Source: Lunularia cruciata | Lineage: Eukaryota > Streptophyta > Marchantiopsida > Lunulariales > Lunulariaceae | Direction of reading: 5' to 3' | Assembly: GCA_948567375.1 (NCBI GenBank) | Contig: OX419762.1 | Span: 12,840,001 to 12,904,000 of the forward strand | DNA: 64,000 nucleotides | Shown here: positions 35,392-45,063 of the stretch, in pieces | How the letters are laid out: each line of letters starts with the position of its first letter | Position numbering within the stretch: the first letter of the stretch is position 1 | The notes under the pieces: generated by a model | Told to the model about the DNA's origin: nothing | Database searches by the model: none | The model's input: the letters and a program-made list of their open reading frames with translations, nothing else | Program-made: the position numbers and the translations under genes

Positions 35392-36036
35392 TGTAGCACT
35401 TTATAGTCTATGTATGACTTATGTGTGAATTATGTGTCTATAGTGTATAATGTTGATAGTGATGAATGTTGTGTAGCAATGTATATATGCATGATAGTTG
35501 GCATACTTCTTGTAGTGTTGCATCTAGATTGTTCAGACACTAGAGTTGCAATGATAGTAGTTAGAGGTAGTTTAGCAGTCACTCGTAAACTACTTTCTAA
35601 TGGTCAGATTTTGTGTTTGGAGTATTGACTTCATGGTAGGGCCCAACGTCACTTTGCAGTATTTGCACCGTTGAGTGTGCCGTCAGTGGGACCATTAGGG
35701 TTTCAAACCTAGCTCAAGTCTAGAGGTATACTTTTGAAATGTAGCCCCATAGAGCTCACTTCTCTAATGTTGAGCCTTTGAGTTCTTGGCTATGGTGAAT
35801 AGAGGCCGGCGAGCGTCAAATAGATTCTCTTAGCTAGAGTGGGTGTGGCTTGACTGTAATTAGTACCCAATTGTTGACAACTTATAGAGTGACAGATCAA
35901 ATACTGATTTGAGTTGAGTTAATTTGAGTGGGTGCAAACGAATTGATTATTATGACACTTTAGAGTCCATGTATGATTTATGTGTAAGTTATGTGTCTAT
36001 AGCGATGTATGTTGTGTAGCAATGTATATATGCACA
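35392..36036 (+). repeat. GypB copy B 3' terminal repeat (B-A-B structure)
   Basis: B block at 35392-35486 (TGTAGCACTTTATAG...), A block at 35487-35950, second B block at 35951 to about 36036 (TATGACACTTTAGAG...GCACAA). Both B blocks share 'gttgtgtagcaatgtatata'. This mirrors 22342-23038. After about 36036 similarity between copies A and B ends. Confidence 0.75.
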
Positions 36037-36311
36037 ACAAGAGATATACACAAAGTAATATGGGAAAGGTTGATTCCATAATCATGCTTTACACTTTTGA
36101 ATATAAAGTATTATGGTTGAAATTCAAGATCTTGTTTTATAGTCATGATCATGGAGGAATTTAGTGGTCCTGGTTTCAAATATGTGGACATTGTCTTGTG
36201 GTGAATGACTTCCTCTTCATAGACATGGAATACGGTAGAAAGTCTAATATATTGTGCTTTTGTTTAATTTGTCCTCTTTCTACATTTTATCTTGTTGGTT
36301 TACTCTAGGCC

Positions 36312-36494
36312 AGCCCCAACTTCGAGTCAAATTCTTTGTTTCGCTTGAAAATCTAATCCTTCCGCATTGAATTCTGGTCCGCCGCAGCTTTGAATCAAAT
36401 TCTTTATTTCACTTGGAAATCTAGTTTCTTCAGGTTTAATTCCAGTCCGACTACAACTTTGGATTGAATTCTTCGTTCAACTTGACGATCTAAC
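36312..36494. repeat. Degenerate tandem repeat, about 69-bp period
   Basis: Three units (about 36312-36381, 36382-36449, 36450-36494) sharing 'aacttNgaNtNaattcttNNttNNcttg'-like sequence followed by 'gaattctggtccg' or 'taattccagtccg'. Divergent from one another. No coding potential. Confidence 0.75.
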
Positions 36495-36910
36495 TAAAAC
36501 TGAATTTTGTTTAGAGATTAGGAGGTTTCACTTTAGCAATATCAACGTCAATAACCCTTTTATATAGGATTCTACGGGATGTCCCATAGATTAGGGCATT
36601 TCAATAATGTCTTTTTCATTCCCCATAAAAGTTCTGTAATTTTATTTTAATATCCATGGAATATTTTACAAATAGTGGGTTATTTTACAAGTAGTAAGTG
36701 ATGGATTACTTGAGAAGAAGATTATTCATTTGAACTCTTCATAATAAATGTTCATAAGATTATTCATTTTAGAAAAGATTCATTTGAAAAAAGTTTAACT
36801 CAAGTTATCTTTAATGAAAACAATATTGGACTAGATTATTTGTTGTATTTATATGTGTGTGCATTTTATGACACTAGTGTTTTGAATGTCTAAATTTTGC
36901 ATGTTATTGG

Positions 36911-37363
36911 GCATGGTGTGTGTCTCTCAATTTTTCTATCATAAAGTAAGTCTAATATTTTAAGATTTAAAAGCATGTTAGTGGGTTTAGGGTGTCTCTC
37001 AAGTTTTGTTGCAGATAGGCTAAGTCTAGTATTTCAAGATTTTAAGTCATGTTAGTGCGCATGGTGTGTTTCCAAGTTTTGTTGTGACAAGCTAGGTCTA
37101 ATATTTCAAGATTTAAAGTTATGTTAGTGGTACGGTGGTTTGCTTAGGTTTCACCGTGGCAGTCTAAATCTCAGTTTTCAAAATTTAAAGTCATGTTAGT
37201 AGGTACGGTGTATCACTTCGGTTTTGTTGTGACATGTGATAGGCTAAGTCTAAATTTCAAGATTTAAAGTCAAGCTAAGTTGAAATATTAATGGGTATTG
37301 TGTGTTGTTTGGATTTTTCTCTGGTAGGTTAAATCAAATATTTAAATCAAGCTAAATTGAAAT
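36911..37363. repeat. Degenerate tandem repeat, 70-90-bp period, six units
   Basis: Units start near 36911, 36991, 37061, 37131, 37202 and 37293. Each has 'catggtgtg'/'tacggtg', then 'ttttgttgtgaca', 'ggctaagtctaatatttc', 'aagatttaaagtcatgtta'. Units are clearly related but diverged. Function unknown. Confidence 0.82.
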
Positions 37364-37427
37364 GTCGAAGTGCGAATTGAAATTATTAACATTAACACTA
37401 AATGTATTCATATTAGCCTTCACCAAA

Positions 37428-37555
37428 GTTAGATTTTATCACCTAAAAGCATTTGGAATGAGAATGTAACACATCAAAGTTAGACTTCATTATCTAAAAG
37501 TATTTGAAATGAGAATGTAACAGAAGTTAGATTTTATCACCTAAAACTATTAGAT
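37428..37555. repeat. Degenerate tandem repeat, about 50-bp period
   Basis: Three units with 'gttagattttatcacctaaa', 'gcatttggaatgagaatg' and 'taaca', starting near 37428, 37479 and 37525. The third unit is cut short. Confidence 0.75.
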
Positions 37556-38481
37556 TTGAAACCTGGAAGTTAGTTCTAGAAATATTTGAGTTTGGAATTT
37601 GAAATGGAAGTATTAATCTTGTTCATGAAAATAACCATATTGCGTGAAACTATTCACCTTGTTCACGGGAAATAAATATATTGTAGCCACCTTTTAAGGA
37701 TAAGTTCAGGTATGAAAGTGTATACGTGAGATGTCGTTGTAAAGAGAAGTGTTAGCACTATATTGAAAGGGGGTTGTTGTACAGAGTAAGGGGGTGTCAG
37801 CGCTATATCAAAGTCTGGTGGTTGTACGAGCAGTGAAACGTCATCCTTAGAATCGACTATTCTCTTTCCTTCTCCCATATGTAAGATCTTCAAAATTCTG
37901 GGAAAGTTTAAGATTTTGGGATAGAGAAGACTTCGTATCTTTGAAAGGGAGGAATCTAACATGCGGGAAAGGATTTAAGAGAGTTCACATTCGAGGGAAA
38001 AGATTTATTAATGTCTAAGGGAACCTCAACATAAGTGAAGTGAAATCGAACATTAAATTTTGATGGAATTAACTTGTAAAATTTCCAATAGAAAACTGAC
38101 TCAAAAGAAAAGTCGTTTACTTTTATACACATATAAATATAAAAAGTGTTGGCATTACATATGGGAAAATTTGTGGTCCCGAGCTTTACTAATCACTAAA
38201 CTATGTATCATTCTTACTGCTATGCTACTACTATTAAAATAACTAGGAGAACTCTAATTGCAGTATCTTTATTTCTTTTGTAATTACAGAAGAAATGAAG
38301 ATATTGTTATTGATATAGAGAGCGATAAGAATCAAAGGTACTGTAATTACAATACCGCTCACTCTTATCTCTCTCTCGATACCTTTCACTTTTCAATAGC
38401 CTTGTTTACTTACTCATAGGGAAAAAACAATTGTAGACATGGGGCAAACACTGGATTGCGTTTATAATATTCACGTAAATC

Positions 38482-38519
<38 letters not shown>

Positions 38520-40413
38520 ATTGGATGTTACGTGGTAACTATTGAGTTTCTTTTGACTGGGAAATATATCTTGTGTCTATTGTGAAGTGGTGGAGGAAGT
38601 CAAATCAACTTCAACCGGATAATTTTGGTTGAGCGAGGAATCTAGTAATTGAGATGATTAAGACTCGGCAAACTTTGCGAGAGGGTAGATTCATAACCGG
38701 AGACAATACGTTATTTTGCTAATCGTTGGATGGAATTGTATCTTGATGAATTAATTCTATGTGGTGCATGAGTGAAAATTACCATTACCCAGTTGAGGAA
38801 AGTCCAGATGTCCCCGATAACGACTCCATGTTAGATAGATCTTTGAATTTATCCAGATGTAAACCGAAAAGAGAAACAAAGGTGGTAGAATCTACAAGAG
38901 GAAGTATAAAGCGACAAGAGAAACAAGGGTAGAATCTACAATAGGAGGATAGTGACAGTCCGGGACTCATAGAAAGAACTCTCACTTCAAGAAGAGAGGG
39001 TGTCCCGTCCATCGCATTAGCGTTCAGTGAAACTCAAATACTCAAATCAAAACCTTAAAATCTGAAGTGCACGTTCCTAAGTACTCCTGATTCGGTTTAC
39101 GAGGCCTTTCATCCAATTTATGGATCAGTCTATCTCCTGTAAATTCCGCAACTGAAAGCCCCTATACCTCATGTGGATTTAGTTACCTTAAGAGAAAAGG
39201 TGACCCGCATAAAATAAACGAAGGATGGGAAGACCCATCAAGCCGTGCAAAGGAGAGAAAAAAAAGATAAAATGGAACTAACTCCAATAGAGTCTATATG
39301 ATAAATCTGCTCTAGCGCACCATTTAGTTATCATAAGCGGAGAACATATCATGAGAAATGTGAGAGGAGGGGGTCGCTTCATTATGTGCATGCAAATGGT
39401 CCCATGATGCTCTTTATTGTGGTTAATTTTTACTTATACTTTTTTCCATTTTTAAACAAATTTATAAGGCGGCCCATGACCGTCTTTGACTCTCTCATAC
39501 TCTAACGAACATATAAAGATTGAAAAACTAATATACGTCCGTCACGGAAAAACTATCTTTCTTAGCATTATTTTTTAATGTCGATGCAATGAAATTTGTA
39601 AACATTAACATAGTATTATTGATGGATCTTTCATAAAATAGTTTTTTCGAGATTTGCATTTGGCACATGAGAATGGGGTGGATGCATTTTATATCAATAT
39701 GTAGTTCGAACATGAACATATATAAAAAATTAGAGATTTTCTCAAAATAGAATATAATATATAAAGTGCGGGAAGATTTATGTTGATATAGAAATCTTCG
39801 CTTATATTACTGTTACTACATAAGTGTTTACGAATATGGTTATTTTCATATTCTAAAAATAAAATCTATATATGCCAATTTTTTTATTATGTATCCATCA
39901 AAAAGTTTGACATAAATGAGTATCAGTTTTGGTCGTTGTCATTCTGTTCACACTATTGTGCAAATCGTTTTTTAATTGTAGGCTTTGAAGAATTTCCCGC
40001 TCGCCTGAGTACCTACCAAAAGAAAATGAGTGATTAACATTCAACTTTTTTAAATCTGTAACAACAACGAACATGAATGAAGTATATACTTGTAATAACA
40101 AACAACGATTCATTTTAACAATGATTCAATTTCAACATGCGTAATGTCGGTATAACAAGGCTAATTGACATGACTCGATTAATTCGCCATGAAAGCAACG
40201 GTATTGTATTTTCACTACACATATAACGGTAATCTAAAAGGCAAAGAAAAACCCTTCACAAGGTTCGCCCGGAAAACCTGACAAGATGGTGGGGCACTAC
40301 AGTACCTCGATCAGTTCGATAGACCGCAAAAGCAAAGTCACAAGTTGTTGCGGGTGTAGATGTAGACTCGCGGGGTGTTATCGCAACAGTGAGAGCGGAA
40401 GAAATCTGGCCTC
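37556..40413. other. Long intergenic stretch, nothing recognised
   Basis: 2.9 kb with no convincing ORF on either strand. It contains a two-unit imperfect repeat near 37738-37830, an imperfect palindrome centred on gtaattac near 38345, and an (AT)n run at 38485-38517. The part just before 40414 is higher in GC and could hold the promoter and 5' UTR of the NLR-like gene. I see no clear TATA box. Confidence 0.6.
38485..38517. repeat. (AT)n microsatellite
   Basis: About 33 bp of uninterrupted AT. Confidence 0.97.
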
Positions 40414-40497
40414 ATGTGGGAAGCGAGGAGGAGCAGATTCGTGTCGATCACAAGTAGCGAAGTGTATGCAACTGCTCGTCCGAGGCAATCGGACCAA
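40414..40497 (+). pseudogene. NLR-like gene, candidate first exon
   Basis: 28 codons from ATG to a perfect-looking donor (caa|gtaagag). The next exon joins in phase 0 at 41132 after ttcag, giving an intron of 634 bp. The start is chosen because it is the ATG nearest the donor in the joining frame. An upstream start cannot be excluded. Confidence 0.5.
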
Positions 40498-41131
40498 GTA
40501 AGAGATCTTAATGGTGTTCTCATCCTACGAGGTGCTCTGCCGGGGTATCTTGAGCTATCGTTTCGGGTTTATATAGTTCGGATTTCGAAAATTTGGTTTC
40601 AGTAGAGGACGTTCAGGAGTCCTCAAACTAGCTTTTGGATAGTCACTCCGTCCGATTAGTGATATGGTGGACATTTGTGGACGTCATCCGGTTGTATCAG
40701 TTGGAAAACGTGAGAATACCAAGTTTCTCCAAGGTTTTCGGTGTTAGCTTACTGCGTGATTGTCCACAGAACTGAGCCTGATATCCGGAAACATGACGAC
40801 CATAGGAGCTGCTAAGCCGGTAATTCGCTCTTCTGCATTTGTCTGTTACAGAAATAAAGGGTCTTGGTTGCAATTAATCAGAATAAGCTGCTGCAATCAA
40901 GTTACGATTTGATTCTACACCTTTTACAGTCCATGTCACGATTTCATCGGGATCAGTTGACTGTAGTGGAATGATCTTTCATTCGATAAGCCCATCTGGT
41001 TATGGTTTAGCTCTAGGTCATCAGATGAACATGTTACCGTCCACGTTGCTATTGTTGAAATAGATTAATTAATCGGATAGATTAATTTGATCGGATTTTG
41101 GGATCATCTAACCGTTGTGTACGATGTTCAG

Positions 41132-42338
41132 GTGAGCGGCATGATATACGAACTATACAGGCCTGATAAGGAGAAAAGAAAATTGGAAATTTTATTTTCC
41201 ATGGGCTTCAATTTGACAGTCTAGAACCTGAGATCCACCTATCTACTTGGAAGTCGGGAGATTTGGCATCACAGGAAATTTGGCCGAAGATCTGGCTTCC
41301 TGAGCGATTTCCATCAGCTAGAATTTTAACTATAAGATATGATTTTTCTATCATAACCACAGATGATAGTGGTAGATTTGATCTTCATAATGCAGAGGAA
41401 AATCTGGCCCGTGATCTTTAGATCACGCAGGGGTCGGAAAGTCGACTGCTTGCCCAGTGATATTTGTTGGTCACGGGGTCGGTGGACTTTTGATCAAGCA
41501 GTTGTGTATGCATGTCAATCAGAGCAGCAGTTTGTCAAGGCTGCCACAAGAAAAAGTGAAGATGGAGTGTTTGTTAAGGAGCGTCAAAGGGTTATTCTTC
41601 TATGGAACTCCACATGGAGGGATGGCAGAACCTGATGGAATAACCATGCAAAATCCTGGTCCTTTAATGGAGTTCGTAAAATTACTGAGCCCACACGCTG
41701 TAAGACTACACGAAAACCTTGACAACTTGCGTTAGCACTACGAATGGGTTGTTGGTGGAGTTGGAGAGGCCAAGGCAACACGCTTGGCATAGGGAAAACA
41801 AAGACATCGTGGTTAGATTTCATCCTGACAGGAGGTTCTTCAGGGAGCTGTTCCCAGGTAATAAGCCTCGATAACTCCGTAAGTACCTTCTTCTCCTCAT
41901 CAGAATCCTCGGATGGCTCATTTTCATGCCAAAAACTCAAATCTTACTTACATTATTTGCAAGCTGTGAATGGGTTGTGTCAACCGAGAGCTCCATCTGT
42001 AGTTTAAAACGAAGTGTATCAACAACAGATCTTGATAAACTTCGATTTCCTCTTCACTTGGCTGAGCCCCACGCATCCAAATATTATTGAATGATCAAGA
42101 GCAGGTCAGTATTTCTATTGAACGCGACATGTTAAAAGTCATAGGGGCCTTGACATTTGTCGACGTGTATGTACAGGATGGTTTTTATGGTATGGTTGTG
42201 CCCGAAAAATCCGCAAGATATGGTACTCACAGTGGTGGATACAAAGTTGTGGATGCGGATCACTTCACACTGTGCCAACCTGAAACCCGGACATCCGACA
42301 GTTACTTACGTTTGGTTGCCTTTGTGGAGCAGGCACGG
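41132..42338 (+). pseudogene. NLR-like gene: N-terminal alpha/beta-hydrolase domain
   Basis: Read in shifting frames: VSGMIYELYRPDKEKRKLEI (41132-41190); IFHGLQ with the oxyanion-type HG (41200-41205); HLSTWKSGDLASQEIW and LPERFPSARILTIRYD to a TAG at 41419; then IFVGHGVGGLLIKQL (41460-41500), where the nucleophile elbow GxSxG has Gly (GGG at 41475-41477); then GLFFYGTPHGG, typical of SERAC1/DUF676-like hydrolases; and finally a loop with DADHFTLCQPE carrying the expected catalytic His (42261-42263). At least three frame changes occur, plus a TAG at 41733. With Ser replaced by Gly, hydrolysis would be lost. Confidence 0.8.
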
Positions 42339-42507
42339 GTAAAGTTCGTTGCTGCACATGTTCTAACCTATATCTTGTCTGTCAGATTATGCTTCTCTTC
42401 AAGTTGGCTTGATATACTAGAATATCTCTAAGTTGTCCTCTCATATATTACCATCATCACGTATCACAACTAGTTACTCAATCCACGTCTATCGTGCAAT
42501 GTTTCAG
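42339..42507 (+). other. Probable intron in the NLR-like gene
   Basis: 169 bp, starting gtaaag after 'caggcacgg' and ending 'gtttcag'. It lies between the hydrolase His loop and the P-loop. The acceptor falls within the left arm of the fold-back at 42498-42564. Confidence 0.5.
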
Positions 42508-42564
42508 GTTACTAGAGTAGTAGAAGATCGGGGTTCTTCCACTACTCTAGTAAACTGAAACATT
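42498..42564. repeat. 67-bp fold-back (30-bp arms, 7-bp loop)
   Basis: Left arm 42498-42527 and right arm 42535-42564 are reverse complements at 28 of 30 positions, around the loop tcggggt. It spans the predicted acceptor of the intron ending at 42507, so both arms contain the 'tttcag|gtt' context or its complement. Such a structure can arise by template switching during replication. Confidence 0.9.
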
Positions 42565-42599
42565 CAGGTTCTCGTTTGAAAACAAGCCTCAGCACGTAT

Positions 42600-44459
42600 G
42601 TCCCACTTCCAGACATAGGGGCAAGCATTCGGGAAGCGTTGGGAAAACGAAGATGTAGTTTTGTTGTATGGCAATCCTGGAAGTGGAAAGTCCACTCTAT
42701 CCAGATACATAAGAGATCACTACTCACGTAGTCCTCATGGACTGGAGGGCATGAACAAAGTTGCAACTGGATCCAGCCGGGATGATACGGTTTTTGAGCC
42801 CAGAAAGTCCATCGTTGTTTTGCTGGAATGGTGGCGCGGGGCGGAGGTTGCATCCAAGCTCTTGGAACTTTTCCAAACCCTCAGTTGAAAGCAAGTTCCA
42901 GGCAAAACTACAGGTCAGATCAAAGTGTTCTGATCAAACAAGAAATACGCAATGCAAGAGACTTTGATAATCTTGGATGACGTCTGCGAACAGCGTTTCA
43001 TCAAAGCTTTCGTTGATGACCTTGCGTTTGATTTACCCGGTCAAGTGAAATTTCCAATCACCTCAAGAAAGGCCACCATATGGAATTCTTCAATTTTCAT
43101 AGAAATTCCACCAATCAGTTTGAAGAATGCAGAACATATCCTGGCAGCGCATGCAGGACTTTCAGACCAAGAACTACCGTCCAACTTGAAGGTTTGACCT
43201 ACCACCTCCATGCAACTCTCGTGATCAATCGCAAAAGATGAATGGAGAAATGGTTCCAATTTCTCATTCTAAATCCTGTATACTGTTGGATACTGAAGCC
43301 ATGTCATACAAAGTCCCTATTATACATCGTCTATTTTTTCAGCCAGGCTAGTTCAAAGCTGAACGTTATTGACTGCTCCACATTTTTTATGATCTCGATG
43401 AAGTTCTCTGTAACTTAACTGAACAGAGCTTAACAGAAACTCGTGCCCGACCATGTTATAAGGAATAATATCTTGCATTGAGTGAAGGAATATCCAGGTT
43501 GTCATATTGCATGACACAAGAGGAAAATCTAATTTAGTCCTACAAAAACTGCAGGGTATTGCTGGCCGTTTGATAAAACAAACAGAGTGCAATCCCTTGG
43601 CTCTGGCTATGGCGGGGTCGAGAATAACCAAGAGCAAGAACACTATCGACAAGGACTGGGACGAGGTGGCAAAAGGCTACTCGACCACCATAAGAGGGGA
43701 AGTGAAAGGCACAGGCACAAGTTCCCGATTCACACCGGTTTTTGGTTCTCCGTACGAAAAAATCATTGGGGAATCATTGCTGATGACATACCATGACCTA
43801 TCAAAGAATTCTCGACGTTTGCTTATCTTGATCGCAAACTGTGAAGGGAAAACCATCCCCGTTCAAGTTGTGCGCAGGTTGTACACTACAGTACAGGAAG
43901 GAGAATATCCAACGACATTCCGCGATCACCTCAAGCAACTGAGAGGCGATGGAACGATGCTGCAAGTGAACGTCAATTCGATTGCAGTCTTTGATCCGGA
44001 ACTTGCTATCAGGTCGTCGAAGCCATACGCGTGCAGTTTGTTGAACTTCGAAAATGGGGGGTTTCACGATTTACATCGGAAGTCATCAACAACCATGATG
44101 AGACCAGAGATAGAGTCGGGGAGTTGATGGATTCCTTACTGGATACCTGTCGCAATGGGACACCCTCTGTACAAAACACAACAGATGAACACCGCAGCGC
44201 CAGCGAAGAAGTCCTTGCACTTTGCATACTTTATGTAAGGAAGCAGTATGCACAGAGAGCCGCCAAATACCTGGGAATACGTGATCCAGACTGCAAGCTT
44301 TTCAAGGAACTACGGGTTGCGTTAGGAACTCTTGTTATCCTGTTGTGTGAGCAACTCTCAGAGGACGAAGGCCGCCAGTACGAAAGCTCAGAGAGTGAGG
44401 AGGAGAGCAACCAACCGTCATGGAGAGAGAATAAGGGCGAAGTGGTCTTGGACAAATGA
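42600..44459 (+). pseudogene. NLR-like gene: NB-ARC (nucleotide-binding) domain
   Basis: P-loop GNPGSGKST at 42670-42696 (Lys codon 42688-42690). Kinase-2/Walker B TLIILDDVC near 42958-42984. The RNBS-B-like FPITSRKATIW is at about 43051-43083. An intron follows at 43192-43554 (phase 0, aag|gttt ... ctgcag|ggt). The GLPL-equivalent CNPLALAMAG is at about 43591-43620. The ARC/linker part continues in frame to 44127 and, after a frame change near 44020-44040, in another frame to 44459 with an acidic end (SESEEE). Between P-loop and Walker B at least one frameshift occurs (about 42760-42950). This is an ATP/ADP switch of STAND type; function inferred from family. Confidence 0.85.
43192..43554 (+). 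other. Probable intron in the NB-ARC region
   Basis: 363 bp from gtttga to ctgcag. Joining 43191 to 43555 keeps phase 0 and links LPSNLK to GIAGRLIKQ, a sensible order for NB-ARC. Confidence 0.6.
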
Positions 44460-44476
44460 TTTGTTGTGCGAAGCAG

Positions 44477-45056
44477 GTACGGGATGGATACTTCCTGAAG
44501 GATATAGCTGTGTGTTTTTCACCTGGTAAATGCATGAGACCCAATATTCAAACCTTAGTTATAGACATTAAAGGTACCTTCCCTAAACTCCGTGAACCTT
44601 TCTGGTCATGAAATTGTTAGCTATTTCTTATGTGGCTAAGTTAATCAAGGTTACTGTTATTTAAGTTAAATAGCTTTTTGTCCACGTCCACTGGGAGATA
44701 CTAAGCCTATATAGCTCTTACTTGCTCTTGGGGAAATTTCTCATGAACTCCTTGCAATGAACAACGTTGCTATTAACCGAAGCTACATAATTTTGCGAAT
44801 GAACAACCTCTGACGGGTTAATATTTGATTTCATGAGGTTTAATTCTTTTTTATCAGAGATCTTGTTTTAGTTAATAGAGTGGACATCTAGCATGTGCAT
44901 AGGGTTTAAAGATTGAGGCTTTTACGAGGGAATTTCGTAAATCTCGTTTTGTGTTTTTGGCTTTGACTAGAAGTGAGTTACTATAATCACCATAAATTAA
45001 TCCTGTCTAGTTTTGCTTCTAATGAGGGGAAGTGAACGCATTTTCCCCTTGCGCAG
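44477..45056 (+). other. Probable intron before the armadillo repeats
   Basis: 580 bp, caggtacggg ... ttgcgcag, AT-rich compared with its flanks and without coding character. The downstream reading frame opens after a TGA at 45061 with GELHDHSLVTLL. The exact join is uncertain. Confidence 0.45.
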
Positions 45057-45063
45057 GTCATGA

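Larger units (their letters stand above)
25748..36036 (+). mobile_element. GypB copy B: near-complete Ty3/gypsy with PHD finger
   Basis: The most complete GypB copy. Order: 5' A block (25748-26207), long leader (26208-28100, interrupted by a ChrA solo LTR), gag with two zinc knuckles, protease, RT, RNase H, integrase, PHD finger, and a 3' B-A-B terminal repeat. All reading frames carry stops, many explicable as G-to-A or C-to-T. No target-site duplication can be defined because the 5' end is lost at the SoloC fragment. Confidence 0.88.

Noticed and set aside
22342-36036. DIRS or Ngaro-type element suggested by split direct repeats
   Set aside because: The coding part has a zinc-binding domain and DDE integrase core (LTDQG, AERVVQT) and no tyrosine recombinase that I can see. 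The repeat pattern is kept as a finding only.
42498-42564. MicroRNA precursor
   Set aside because: The hairpin is plausible in length but has a 7-base loop and spans a splice acceptor. There is no evidence of expression.
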